Made by a program: the position numbers and the translations under genes. A DNA stretch of 43,472 nucleotides from NCBI GenBank assembly GCA_964397085.1, contig CAYNHH010000001.1, positions 1 to 43,472 of the forward strand, read 5' to 3'. Below the pieces are notes generated by a model. It did no database searches and was not told where the DNA came from. It saw only the letters and a list, made by a program, of their open reading frames with translations. The DNA is from CAILAD01 sp964397085. GTDB lineage: Bacteria; Patescibacteriota; Saccharimonadia; CAILAD01; BJGX01. Below are positions 29,506-38,029 of this stretch, piece by piece. The stretch's first letter is position 1, and every line of letters begins with the position of its first letter.

Positions 29506-29562
29506 CGACACTCAGCTCTAATAAATGGAGTTGGCTGTCGGGCGTGAAATCCACAACCGAGC
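29506..29562 (+). promoter_or_regulatory. leader RNA motif, copy B
   Basis: CGACA-C-TCAGCTC pairs with GGAGTTGGC-TGTCG, followed by GGCGTGAAATCCACAACCGAGC. It is the same architecture and conserved 3' part as copy A at 26885, with a different but complementary stem. Confidence 0.6.
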
Positions 29563-29596
29563 ACCTACCAGCCACAACCAAAAGGATCGTATCACT

Positions 29597-30400
29597 ATGT
29601 GTGTCACTACTGCCCAAGCGCAGATCGACCGTACCCAGGTGTATAGCCTGGTAACTACCCACATCGATGGTGGTCAACCAGTGCACGTTACTGGGTATCA
29701 AAACAGGGCAAAGAATCTTTCGGCCGAGCCCAACTGCATGATCTTGCACTTCCCTTCTCAAGCAGTCCCAGAGCTGCTGCAGGGAGCAACAAGTTCCAAG
29801 GGTCTTATGGCCAGCATCACTGCTGGCCTGGATACGCTAGGGCCAACCCCTCCAGTCTTTAGGGGCAGAGGCAGTCACTTAGAATCCGCCCATGTTGAAG
29901 AGTATGGCGACTACCATGTGGTTCTTGCCGACTACGCCAAGAACATGCTCAATGTACTTGACCAGGTACCTACCAACAGGCGTCCGCGAATCACTCCCCA
30001 GCTCGAAGCCCTGGTGGGCTGGTATGGACAGCAGTTTCCTGATTACACCTTTTTGTTGGCGTGCTTCGACGGTTCGGTACACCCTAGCCACCCAATTGTG
30101 GTGAGCTATGTGCCAGACAATGACGATGTCATTTTTTGCCCCGGCCTTGACGGTCATGATGGGACAGTCCCTGAATTGGGCGCACCTATCGATCGAGATT
30201 TCAAGGTGGCTTATGGAGTTGCCGGTTTGACACTCAAGCACGAGGTCAACTTTGGGCGTTCAGACTGGTGGATCCCCACCAGCATTGCTGGATTTCACGA
30301 CAATCGCGCTTCTGCTCCCAATGGTGATTACGTGATTCCGCTTATGACGCTCCAAGAACGTTTTGATGGACGCGAGCTCGCCGAAGATCTGATCATGTAA
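29597..30400 (+). CDS. unknown soluble protein starting Met-Cys
   Basis: 267 residues, no signal or membrane segment. It begins MCVTT; a Cys at position 2 recalls Ntn-hydrolases such as class II amidotransferases where Cys2 is the nucleophile, but I see no further family motif. It contains a His-rich FDGSVHPSHPIVVSY region and an SDWWIPTSIAGFHDN region. The ATG at 29597 (AAAGGATC upstream at long spacing) is preferred because the longer frame runs through leader motif B. It is the last gene of the GC-richer island and is followed by a strong terminator. Confidence 0.6.
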   Translation: MCVTTAQAQIDRTQVYSLVTTHIDGGQPVHVTGYQNRAKNLSAEPNCMILHFPSQAVPELLQGATSSKGLMASITAGLDTLGPTPPVFRGRGSHLESAHVEEYGDYHVVLADYAKNMLNVLDQVPTNRRPRITPQLEALVGWYGQQFPDYTFLLACFDGSVHPSHPIVVSYVPDNDDVIFCPGLDGHDGTVPELGAPIDRDFKVAYGVAGLTLKHEVNFGRSDWWIPTSIAGFHDNRASAPNGDYVIPLMTLQERFDGRELAEDLIM

Positions 30401-30421
30401 CATTCTGAGAAATAAGGTCTT

Positions 30422-30456
30422 TGCTGGTTTCTACCTTAAAGAAACCAGCATTTTTT
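30422..30456 (+). terminator. terminator at the end of the lipoprotein island
   Basis: TGCTGGTTTC/GAAACCAGCA followed by six T. Confidence 0.93.
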
Positions 30457-30462
30457 ATTTGC

Positions 30463-30468
30463 TATAAT
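30463..30468 (+). promoter_or_regulatory. -10 box of the 90-residue gene (leaderless type)
   Basis: TTTGCTATAAT (extended -10), ending 7 bases before the ATG at 30476. Confidence 0.7.
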
Positions 30469-30475
30469 ATACCAT

Positions 30476-30748
30476 ATGAACGAAGTACGAAAAGATCTTG
30501 GATATCAAAGCGAGCTACCTTCAGAAGAAAGTAGGCAGGCCATGCTACGCATTCTTGCCAATCAGCCACCAAAAGACCCTGAACCAGATTGGAAACTCAG
30601 TGAAGCTACCAAAAAAAACGGCCGCGAAAGTATAGCTCATACCCGTGCAGTACTTGAAGCTAAGCGTAAGCAATCAACGGGTGAAGCATTAACACCAAAT
30701 GAAGTGCAAATACTTACAGACCTACACAATCAAGAACACCAACAATAG
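30476..30748 (+). CDS. small soluble protein, unknown
   Basis: 90 residues, highly charged and helical, without Cys. It begins MNEVRKDLGYQSELPSEESRQ and contains ATKKNGRESIAHTRAVLEAK. The TATAAT seven bases before the ATG and the absence of a ribosome binding site indicate a leaderless mRNA. AT-rich codons match the core genes rather than the island upstream. It is convergent with rpoD and shares its terminator. Confidence 0.7.
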   Translation: MNEVRKDLGYQSELPSEESRQAMLRILANQPPKDPEPDWKLSEATKKNGRESIAHTRAVLEAKRKQSTGEALTPNEVQILTDLHNQEHQQ

Positions 30749-30754
30749 AATATT

Positions 30755-30780
30755 AAAAAAGACCCACGAGGGTCTTTTTT
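30755..30780. terminator. bidirectional terminator between the 90-residue gene and rpoD
   Basis: AAAAAAGACCC/GGGTCTTTTTT with a 4-base loop. Confidence 0.93.
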
Positions 30781-30791
30781 AATCAATACAG

Positions 30792-31901
30792 CTATTGAAT
30801 GTAATCTTTGAGTCGCTTAGAGTCTTTGTGCTTACGAAGCTTAGTAAGTGCCTTGGCTTCAATCTGACGAATACGCTCACGAGTCACCCCAAATTCTTGC
30901 CCCACTTCTTCAAGCGTATGACTACGGCCATCATCTAGACCAAACCGCATGCGTAATATTTTTTGCTCGCGAGGTGTGAGCATACTGAGTGTTTCATCAA
31001 TATGTTCTTTAAGTAGCTCGAAAGTAGCAGCCTCATGTGGAGTAACTGTATCTTGGTCCTCAATAAAATCACCAAGACTACTGTCTTCATCTTCACCAAC
31101 TGTAGCATCAAGGCTGGTGGTATCTTGAGAGATTTTTAAGATGTGATTTACTTTCTCAACGTCAATTTCCATTTCTTTACCAATTTCTTCTGGTAATGGC
31201 TCTCTGCCAAGTTCAGTTGTGAGTCGACGCTGAGTACGAATAAGTTTGTTGATCGTTTCTACCATGTGCACAGGTATTCTAATGACTCTGGCTTGGTCAG
31301 CAATAGCACGAGTAATAGCCTGACGAATCCACCATGTGGCGTAGGTACTAAACTTAAATCCTCGAGTATAATCAAATTTTTCTACAGCCCTAAGAAGACC
31401 AGTATTACCTTCCTCAATTAAATCTAGTAAATCAAGACCACGTCCAATATATTTCTTGGCAATACTTACAACTAGACGAAGGTTGGCTTCTGCAAGAGCA
31501 TCTTTAGCAGCCTTGTCGCCTTTTTCGATACGTTTGGCAAGTGACACTTCTTCTTCAGCAGTAATAAGAGGAATTTTACCAATCTCACGTAGATACAGTC
31601 TTACTGAATCATCAGCAATGTCTTTTATATAATCATCGCTTGCAGCGTTTTCAATATCTTCTTCTGGCTCAGTTTGCCAGATCATCTTGTCTTTTTGATC
31701 AACTACTTCTACACCCTGGTCTATAAGTGCTGAGTATAGATCATCGAGGCCTTCAATATTATTTTCGGCATCAGGAATATCTGACATAATTTCTTGCTGG
31801 GTAACAAAACCCTTCTGACGACCTTTGGCTACTAGCTTTTCAATAGCAGTTACTAAAGTCTGTTCTTCTTCTGAAAGGGCGGGGGCAGGTTTTTTTGGCA
31901 T
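30792..31901 (-). CDS. rpoD: RNA polymerase primary sigma factor
   Basis: 369-residue group 1 sigma. Region 1.2 (SVRLYLREIGKIPLI), regions 2.1-2.4 (EANLRLVVSIAKKYIGRGL, DLIEEGNTGLLRAVEKFD, FSTYATWWIRQAI), region 3, and region 4 with its helix-turn-helix (TLEEVGQEFGVTRERIRQIEAKALTKLR) are all present. It is short because the region 1.2-2.1 non-conserved insert is absent. Its consensus agrees with the many TTGACA/TATAAT promoters in this window. Five bases separate it from dnaG, the classical macromolecular-synthesis pairing. Confidence 0.97.
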   Translation of the reverse strand: MPKKPAPALSEEEQTLVTAIEKLVAKGRQKGFVTQQEIMSDIPDAENNIEGLDDLYSALIDQGVEVVDQKDKMIWQTEPEEDIENAASDDYIKDIADDSVRLYLREIGKIPLITAEEEVSLAKRIEKGDKAAKDALAEANLRLVVSIAKKYIGRGLDLLDLIEEGNTGLLRAVEKFDYTRGFKFSTYATWWIRQAITRAIADQARVIRIPVHMVETINKLIRTQRRLTTELGREPLPEEIGKEMEIDVEKVNHILKISQDTTSLDATVGEDEDSSLGDFIEDQDTVTPHEAATFELLKEHIDETLSMLTPREQKILRMRFGLDDGRSHTLEEVGQEFGVTRERIRQIEAKALTKLRKHKDSKRLKDYIQ

Positions 31902-31906
31902 ATTGT

Positions 31907-33661
31907 TTACTCCTCGTTTAATAAGGCCTGATAGGTAGTTAATAACTTTTTGACTTGCGTGGTATCTCCACTTTCCTCAGCTTCTGAGATTGCCCTGGTA
32001 AGTTGACGTTTGTTTTTTTCTCTAACTATTTTGTTTAGTCTATGGATTTGGGTAAAGGCTTCGAGCCGTGCGTCGTGTTCTGATAAATCAGCGTACACGT
32101 GTTCTCCCCGTAATGAAAGTATCTTAACATACTCAGAAAATTTCGGCAAGAGTTTTGCTATCTGTACACTATCCAATTTCTTATTGTCTCGCAAAGCTTC
32201 AAAGATAGGCTTGTGGAGCTGCGAGATATTCTCATAATCCACATCATGCAGGGCATCACGTGCAGGCAGACAGGCAAACATCAGCTCTAGAGTAATTTTT
32301 TCAATCTTTTCAGCCCGAGTAAGCTGACGTTTTTCTTTAACAGCTGGCGTAATATCTACTGAGCTTACTACAGTAATTGGCTTTCGCTCAAGGCCAGCAT
32401 CTAGTTTCTTAAATAGAGTCTCTTCTGGTACATCAACTAGTTGAGCGAGTTTTTTGGTGTAGTGATTTTTCTCGATATCATCATCAAGTCCAGCAATAGT
32501 TGGCAATACAAAGGCCGCAAAATTCTTCTTACCATTGGCAGACTTGGTATCATAATATTCTTTGGCCTGTGAAAAAATATAATCTGGTGCATACTGTGCA
32601 TTTTTTACTGCCTTTTGCCAAGCCTTAGGGTCTTTTGAGACTAACTCATCTGGATCTTTAGCATCTGCATAGCTTATCACCATAAGCTTCACGTCAAGAC
32701 CTGCGGCTATCTCAAGTGCTCGTTGCGTAGCCTTGACGCCCGCTTCATCTTGATCAAAACACAGTTTGATATTCTTGGTAAGTCGCGACAAAATACGCAA
32801 TTGTTCAAAGGTAAGTGCTGTCCCACTTGCTGCTACCGCATTGGTGTACCCTGCATTGGCTAGTGCCAGTACATCCATATTGCCCTCTACCACGATTACT
32901 TCGTCCAGCTTACGAATTGACTCCTTGGCCTGCATAAGACCATAAATAGCAGTACTCTTGTGGTACACAGGTGATTCTGGGGTATTAATATACTTGGCAC
33001 TATCTGGCTCATCTTTGAGTACTCGAGCAGAAAAGCCTATTACTCGTGCTTGAGTATCGAACACCGGAAACATCATTCTGTCTCGAAACAAGTCATATAC
33101 GTTGTCTCGTCCGGCCTTCTGTCGAGCTAAGCCTGCATCTTGTAGCTCTCGCTTGGTAAAGCCTTTATGCAGCAAATAGGTACTTAATGCCTCCCATGAA
33201 TCTGGACTGTATCCTAACCGAAAAGTCTTAATAACCTCTGGCTTGAGCTTTCTTACCTCTCGAAAATACCTCAGTGCTTCTGGGCTCTTTGAGAGAGCAA
33301 GATGATAATACTTCATCGCTTGCTCAAGCGCATCATATATACGGGTTTTGGATTCACCCTGTTTTTGATCTTTTTGACTGCGCGGCTTGAGCTCAATACC
33401 AGCTTTTTTGGCAAGCATTTCTAATGCTTCATAAAACTCAATGCCCTCCATTAGCATTACAAAAGAAAACATATCACCACCCTGGCCAGAGCTAAAATCG
33501 TGCCATATCCCTTTATCGCTACTTACCATAAAGCTGGGAGTTTTTTCAGTCTTAAACGGGCTCAACCCCTTCCAATTACTCCCCGCTTGCTTCAATGGTA
33601 TATAGCCACTCACCACCTCCACGATATCAAGTTTATTTTTTATCTCTTCAACTTCATTCAT
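31907..33661 (-). CDS. dnaG: DNA primase, without zinc ligands
   Basis: Makes RNA primers for replication. The 584-residue protein has the N-terminal domain, RNA polymerase core with TOPRIM (VVEGNMDVLALANAG; LCFDQDEAG) and a C-terminal helicase-binding region. The N-terminal zinc-ribbon segment keeps its shape (WKGLSPFKTEKTPSF, IWHDFSSGQGGDMFSF), but all four usual ligands are replaced: LCPFH reads LSPFK, and HCFGC reads HDFSS. The ATG at 33661 is chosen because TATAAT ends 7 bases upstream (leaderless type) and the longer frame would include that box. Confidence 0.95.
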   Translation of the reverse strand: MNEVEEIKNKLDIVEVVSGYIPLKQAGSNWKGLSPFKTEKTPSFMVSSDKGIWHDFSSGQGGDMFSFVMLMEGIEFYEALEMLAKKAGIELKPRSQKDQKQGESKTRIYDALEQAMKYYHLALSKSPEALRYFREVRKLKPEVIKTFRLGYSPDSWEALSTYLLHKGFTKRELQDAGLARQKAGRDNVYDLFRDRMMFPVFDTQARVIGFSARVLKDEPDSAKYINTPESPVYHKSTAIYGLMQAKESIRKLDEVIVVEGNMDVLALANAGYTNAVAASGTALTFEQLRILSRLTKNIKLCFDQDEAGVKATQRALEIAAGLDVKLMVISYADAKDPDELVSKDPKAWQKAVKNAQYAPDYIFSQAKEYYDTKSANGKKNFAAFVLPTIAGLDDDIEKNHYTKKLAQLVDVPEETLFKKLDAGLERKPITVVSSVDITPAVKEKRQLTRAEKIEKITLELMFACLPARDALHDVDYENISQLHKPIFEALRDNKKLDSVQIAKLLPKFSEYVKILSLRGEHVYADLSEHDARLEAFTQIHRLNKIVREKNKRQLTRAISEAEESGDTTQVKKLLTTYQALLNEE

Positions 33662-33668
33662 ATCTATT

Positions 33669-33674
33669 ATTATA
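33669..33674 (-). promoter_or_regulatory. -10 box of dnaG (leaderless type)
   Basis: TATAAT ending 7 bases before the ATG. TTGCTT lies at an 18-base spacing. Confidence 0.7.
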
Positions 33675-33696
33675 GTCGTGATACCGTACATAAAGC

Positions 33697-33726
33697 AAAA
33701 AGCGATCTACTAATAAATAGATCGCT
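33697..33726 (-). terminator. terminator of the 119-residue gene
   Basis: AGCGATCTA/TAGATCGCT followed by TTTTT on the minus strand. Confidence 0.88.
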
Positions 33727-33750
33727 ATAGTTTTTGCCAGACCTCAACTC

Positions 33751-34110
33751 CTAGATCAGGTATGGCATATGTACATCTGCATGATCAGGAGCTTGATGTG
33801 TTTCACCTTCAGACTCAACCGGTAACGGAAGTTGACCTGCAAAGCGCATGTGACACTGTTCAATTTCCTTTTTTGCAACCCTATACAACTCATCAAAATA
33901 CGCTTTTTGAGCAACCGCATCTTGTAAAAAACCTTCTTTTCGCGCTACACCTTGTTCGTTACGCAACTGCACTGCTCGTGCCACATAGCTCCCTATTTCA
34001 CCCTCAAAGATCTTGTACTCAGGGTGTTGTGTCAGAAACTCCAGCTTCGCTGCTGCCACTATCTCTACAACACTATCCCTACTTGCATGGTATTTTCTGT
34101 TTTGATTCAT
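33751..34110 (-). CDS. small soluble protein, unknown
   Basis: 119 residues, predicted helical, with one Cys, ending in an acidic, His-containing tail (ETHQAPDHADVHMPYLI). GAGG lies upstream of the ATG and a terminator follows. Third of a run of minus-strand small genes (34539, 34219, 33751) without recognised families. Regular charge spacing in FDELYRVAKKEIEQCHMRFA suggests an amphipathic helix. Confidence 0.6.
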   Translation of the reverse strand: MNQNRKYHASRDSVVEIVAAAKLEFLTQHPEYKIFEGEIGSYVARAVQLRNEQGVARKEGFLQDAVAQKAYFDELYRVAKKEIEQCHMRFAGQLPLPVESEGETHQAPDHADVHMPYLI

Positions 34111-34182
34111 TCTACACCTCGGTTGTACGTGAGCTGCTAGGTCAATGAGCCGTTATAAAATACCATAAATATGCCAAAAAGT

Positions 34183-34207
34183 AAAAAGCTTTTCAAAGAA
34201 GAAAAGC
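34183..34207 (-). terminator. terminator of the two-gene operon 35042-34219
   Basis: GCTTTTC/GAAAAGC with a 6-base loop followed by TTTTTAC on the minus strand. Confidence 0.8.
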
Positions 34208-34218
34208 CGTAGTTATAT

Positions 34219-34542
34219 CTATTCATCTACCAGACCAAGTTGCTCTACCAATTCTTTGATCGTATCCAAAAACAAGCATTTTTCACGCAACCGTTCAATG
34301 GAACGATTGATCACTTCTTGATCAGTATAACCCTGATCAGCAAAATACGTGATATCACGCCAAAGAAAAGCCTCAAGTAAGCGTCGGGAATGAGCAGTAC
34401 TGGACAAATTCGCATCGTCCGGTGAGAGCCCGCGAGACTTAAGCTGAGCAACAAGTTCTTGTTGGAGAATCGCACTCGGCCTCACTCGCTCACGCAAGGT
34501 TTTTGGCTTTTCAGGCTCCAAATATCTATCAGTTGCCCTCAT
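34219..34542 (-). CDS. small soluble protein, unknown
   Basis: 107 residues, mostly helical: a basic N-terminus (RATDRYLEPEKPKTLRERVR) followed by helices rich in Leu/Arg/Glu (HSRRLLEAFLWRDITYFADQG; NRSIERLREKCLFL). Its ATG overlaps the stop codon of the upstream gene (ATGA), so the two are translationally coupled and may act together. No family is recognised. Confidence 0.65.
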   Translation of the reverse strand: MRATDRYLEPEKPKTLRERVRPSAILQQELVAQLKSRGLSPDDANLSSTAHSRRLLEAFLWRDITYFADQGYTDQEVINRSIERLREKCLFLDTIKELVEQLGLVDE

Positions 34543-35042
34543 GCTTGTGCCACCTCAAATCTATCTCGTATCTCAACAAATAGTGACTTTGCCTGAACAA
34601 ACTTTCGTACAAACCGAAGTGTACGCGCCAAATCATATTTGTTCTTCTTCGCTTCTTGAATTGCAATCACTGCATAAGTCTCAAGTGCACTTTGCTGACC
34701 ATATTCCAAATGAACATCTCCTAGCAAATCAGCAATGATTCTTTGAGGAGAGAGTTTTCCATCAACCTCCGCTTGATGAAATTCAAACTTCTTCCAAAGA
34801 CTCAACACAGTCCTTTTTGATGAAAAGAAGTGCTCAAATCTCTTTTGGTACTCAGCCGTAAGATTGCGACAGTCATTGGCTTCACCATCTACATTCATTA
34901 CCGCTGCCCAAGCCATCTGCTCGGTAAAATCCAGTCTCTGTTGCGTTGCAAGAAGTGGCAAATCGCCATTCTCTACTGCTAATAGGTATGCATCAGTTGC
35001 TATCAGCAGCACATATGTCTTCAACTTAGGTGTAAGGTGCAC
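34539..35042 (-). CDS. soluble helical protein, unknown
   Basis: 167 residues from a GTG start preceded by GGAGGTGAG. All-helical prediction, with notable segments RLDFTEQMAWAAVMNVDGEA, RKFVQAKSLFVEIRDRF and HFFSSKRTVLSLWKKFEFHQ. It is the first gene of a two-gene operon, promoter at 35075-35103. No family is recognised; the coupled pair has the size and layout of a toxin-antitoxin or partner-protein pair, but nothing else supports that. Confidence 0.65.
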   Translation of the reverse strand: MHLTPKLKTYVLLIATDAYLLAVENGDLPLLATQQRLDFTEQMAWAAVMNVDGEANDCRNLTAEYQKRFEHFFSSKRTVLSLWKKFEFHQAEVDGKLSPQRIIADLLGDVHLEYGQQSALETYAVIAIQEAKKNKYDLARTLRFVRKFVQAKSLFVEIRDRFEVAQA

Positions 35043-35074
35043 TACTCACCTCCAGGTGATTTAGATTATTCAAG

Positions 35075-35103
35075 ATTATATACTCTTTTGATATATTAAG
35101 CAA
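35075..35103 (-). promoter_or_regulatory. promoter of the 34539/34219 operon
   Basis: TTGCTT, 17-base spacer, TATAAT. Confidence 0.75.
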
Positions 35104-35146
35104 GAAAGCAATAATACTTATGGTTTGGAACCACTGAGAATTTCTA

Positions 35147-35152
35147 TATAGT
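35147..35152 (+). promoter_or_regulatory. -10 box of the HAD-domain gene (leaderless type)
   Basis: TATAGT ending 6 bases before the ATG at 35159, with TTGGAA at a 16-base spacing. Confidence 0.55.
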
Positions 35153-35158
35153 AAAGAA

Positions 35159-37111
35159 ATGATTCAATACTACTTTTTGAACAAAAAGTTGCAACAACTT
35201 ACACCCAAGACAATTACCGTAGATATATTTGATACTCTCTTGCTACGAAAGTGGCAACCCGAGCCATGGAGATTCTACCAATTCACCAAAATTATGATTC
35301 CTATACTCAAGGGATATGGGCTCCATGCCACATCATATTATCTCTATACTCAAAGACAAAACCTTACACAACTACTAAGGATAAATAACCAAAAAGTTGG
35401 TAACGACTATGAAACTACCTATAAAGAAATAATGCTTTTGCTCATTACAGATCTTGCGAGACGCCAAAAAATATCTCTGAGTAAAAGACAGGCCCCTCAA
35501 ATAGTCAACAAGCTGATGACAAGCGAACTCAAATACGAGAAAAGTCAATTGTATCCCAATCACCAGCTACTCAAAGTACTCAAAAATGCCAAAATCAAAG
35601 GAGTCAAACTTTACTTTGTAAGTGATATGTACTTACAGTCAGCAGAGCTCAAAGAGCTACTCAGGGCTAACAATATTACCATATTTACAGGGGGAATAAG
35701 CTCGGCAGATACTCTCTACGGCAAATCTAGTGGTCGAGCTTTTGTAGAGTTGTCCAATATACACAAGCAAATATCACTGACTAACACATTACACATTGGG
35801 GATAATCGTCACACAGACTTTAGAATTCCAAAACAGTCAGGACTACATGCATTCCATCTGTATATACCCTTTCATCGGTTCAAGTTAGAAATAGGAAAAT
35901 ACCTCTATGGAGCTCGGTTGAAAATAATTCTGCACAACGCTCGGTCAGAACAAAAGGAACAGTACAATCAACGACTCGAAAGTCAGTTTAGCCAAGACTT
36001 AATGAGTACCCAGCTAGAAGCGCAGTATATTGGCTGGCTTTTTGCACCAGCAATTATTTACTATCTCCACACACTAGGTACCGCATCTACTGTAGAAAAT
36101 AAGCAGGTGATCTTTGTGACCGGCGAAAGTAAGATGTTTTTACAGCTGTACAATCAGTTGGGCTATACGAATGCAAAGATTCTGCCTACTCTCAACCGAA
36201 CAGTCTTAATACAAGCGTATGTAGCAATACTCAACAAAAAGGGTGTTCAGCTACACACTATAATTCCGTTTGTAAAAAGAGTACTACGAAGAAAAAACAC
36301 CTACAATGCTCTAGCTGTACTAGGAATAACAACAACTCATAGCAATCAAAGTTATCTGCTTGGCAAACGCAGTATTTCGAGAGCAGCGCTAAATGAGATA
36401 GACATCAAATCGAATATAAAACAATGGAATGCCGCACTAAGTGCGGTACTCAAACAATGGCAAAAAGTTACAAACACCAGAAGTAACCAGTCGATAATTG
36501 CTGATATTGGCTGGAATGATACTGTTCAGATCTTACTCAAAGAAATACTTTTAGAAAGCAATAAGCCTAACCAAATCAGCGGCATGTACCTAGGCCGAAC
36601 TGGAAGTAATATTTTTCACCCCAACATACATACAGAATCTCAGGGTGTAGTATTCAACTCTCTATCTGACAAACATGCCAAATATCTATATCAGCCTGAA
36701 GTATGGGAAAGCTTCTTAAATCAAGATAATCTTGGTAATCTCACAAGAAATGATATTATCACTGGCGTCACTCAGGCAATTGAGTTTTTTAACCAAAGCA
36801 ATTTTACTGCCCAAGACTTTTGGGCTATGAATCAGCCCTTACTAGTGCGTGCCCTCAAGTATCCACCCAAAAGAATTATTGCCGTAATGGCAAATCTTCA
36901 CTTCGACTATGGCACCAAAGACGAACCAATTTGTCCTCTCATCAATACTTCAGCTACAACTACTCAAAGCTGGAAATGGCTACTATTCAATAGGGGGAAA
37001 TTCAAATCTTTCTATTTTCACCAAGGTTGGAAATGGGGCGCTGCAACGTACTATAATTTTAGAATTCCCTATCGCATCTGGCGTTTTAAAACGAAGAAGC
37101 CAAGCTTCTAA
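35159..37111 (+). CDS. HAD-superfamily domain protein
   Basis: 650 residues. The N-terminal ~230 form a HAD hydrolase domain: motif I VDIFDTLLLR (nucleophile Asp near residue 22), motif II LYFVSDMYL, and motif IV HIGDNRHTDF. The remaining ~400 residues are unassigned; they include VIFVTGESKMFLQLYNQLG and IIADIGWNDTVQILLKEI. Large proteins with this HAD head occur in polysaccharide and cell-surface gene clusters. The neighbouring sulfotransferase is compatible with a surface-glycan role, which is inference. AT-rich, probably leaderless. It overlaps the convergent sulfotransferase by 4 bases. Confidence 0.75.
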   Translation: MIQYYFLNKKLQQLTPKTITVDIFDTLLLRKWQPEPWRFYQFTKIMIPILKGYGLHATSYYLYTQRQNLTQLLRINNQKVGNDYETTYKEIMLLLITDLARRQKISLSKRQAPQIVNKLMTSELKYEKSQLYPNHQLLKVLKNAKIKGVKLYFVSDMYLQSAELKELLRANNITIFTGGISSADTLYGKSSGRAFVELSNIHKQISLTNTLHIGDNRHTDFRIPKQSGLHAFHLYIPFHRFKLEIGKYLYGARLKIILHNARSEQKEQYNQRLESQFSQDLMSTQLEAQYIGWLFAPAIIYYLHTLGTASTVENKQVIFVTGESKMFLQLYNQLGYTNAKILPTLNRTVLIQAYVAILNKKGVQLHTIIPFVKRVLRRKNTYNALAVLGITTTHSNQSYLLGKRSISRAALNEIDIKSNIKQWNAALSAVLKQWQKVTNTRSNQSIIADIGWNDTVQILLKEILLESNKPNQISGMYLGRTGSNIFHPNIHTESQGVVFNSLSDKHAKYLYQPEVWESFLNQDNLGNLTRNDIITGVTQAIEFFNQSNFTAQDFWAMNQPLLVRALKYPPKRIIAVMANLHFDYGTKDEPICPLINTSATTTQSWKWLLFNRGKFKSFYFHQGWKWGAATYYNFRIPYRIWRFKTKKPSF

Positions 37112-37977
37112 AAATCCTTGTACGTATAGCCAAGCTGAGTAGCGACATCAATCAGTCCCGGCGTTTCAAATGCTATTTGCCTCAGCTTTTGACTTTGTCT
37201 TACTTTTTGAAGCTTTGTGAGTATTTTGGACTTTAGTCTTGCTGGGTTAATATCAAACTCTTTTTGTCCAATAGTATTTGCTCGCTCTGACAGTACTTTT
37301 TTATCAAAAGAGCCCATATAGGCACCTGGGTTGCCACCAATAGCATGTAGCTGGGCCTTACTAGGTTCTAGCATTCGTTTATCATAACCAACTCCCAAGT
37401 AAGCACATATTTGCTGCAAGACCTTAGCAGGCTCTTCTATGTAGTCTTCACAGTGCACAACAAGACTTGAGACCCCCAGGCGATTCACCGTTCTCATTGC
37501 ATCAAAGTAAGTATCTCGCCAAGCGTTCGCTTCAGCCCAAAGAGGCTCAATATCTCTCGACAAGCAGCTTTTAAGATAATCATGGGGTCTCTTAGTAAGG
37601 ATAATAACTCTAACGTCTTGAATGCGTTTATGGTCTTTACATGAAATCTTTAGCCATTCAACATATTTTGAACCATCAATAATAATTGGCTTCTTTATTC
37701 GTTTTCTTAGGTAATCAATTGATTCTGAAGGACTGTTACTACCAAGTTGGGTAAGCTTTTTTTCTGAGAACAATTCACATTCTTTGTTTTCAATAAGACA
37801 GTGCAAACATCCAGCAGGAAATTTGTTATGGCCATAAGTTTTTTGATAAGCAGGAATCCGAGCAAACTCACCAATATAGGCCATTTGCGGGTGACTATTG
37901 AGCGCCGCTCCCAAGATAGTAGAGCCGGTATACGAAGTGCCTACAATGTAACAGTCTACGTTCTGAGTACTTTTCAT
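37108..37977 (-). CDS. sulfotransferase family protein
   Basis: 289 residues. The N-terminal P-loop-like GTSYTGSTILGAALNSHPQ (residues ~13-31) is the 5'-phosphosulfate-binding loop of PAPS-dependent sulfotransferases; the 3'-phosphate-binding region is near VIILTKRPHDYLKSCLSR, and VVHCEDYIEEPAKVLQQICAYLG is the usual C-terminal segment. It likely transfers sulfate to a glycan or other surface acceptor; the substrate is unknown. The TAGACT box ends 6 bases before the ATG with TTGCAT 18 bases upstream, again leaderless in style. Confidence 0.85.
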   Translation of the reverse strand: MKSTQNVDCYIVGTSYTGSTILGAALNSHPQMAYIGEFARIPAYQKTYGHNKFPAGCLHCLIENKECELFSEKKLTQLGSNSPSESIDYLRKRIKKPIIIDGSKYVEWLKISCKDHKRIQDVRVIILTKRPHDYLKSCLSRDIEPLWAEANAWRDTYFDAMRTVNRLGVSSLVVHCEDYIEEPAKVLQQICAYLGVGYDKRMLEPSKAQLHAIGGNPGAYMGSFDKKVLSERANTIGQKEFDINPARLKSKILTKLQKVRQSQKLRQIAFETPGLIDVATQLGYTYKDF

Positions 37978-37983
37978 ATCATT

Positions 37984-38013
37984 AGTCTAGTAGAGATCTC
38001 GTTACAAATGCAA
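37984..38013 (-). promoter_or_regulatory. promoter of the sulfotransferase gene
   Basis: TTGCAT, 18-base spacer, TAGACT, six bases before the start codon. Confidence 0.5.
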
Positions 38014-38029
38014 ACGTAAGTTCTACAGT

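Noticed and set aside
34219..35042. Toxin-antitoxin pair
   Set aside because: Two small coupled genes fit the layout, but neither product has a toxin or antitoxin motif and there is no operator-like repeat at the promoter.
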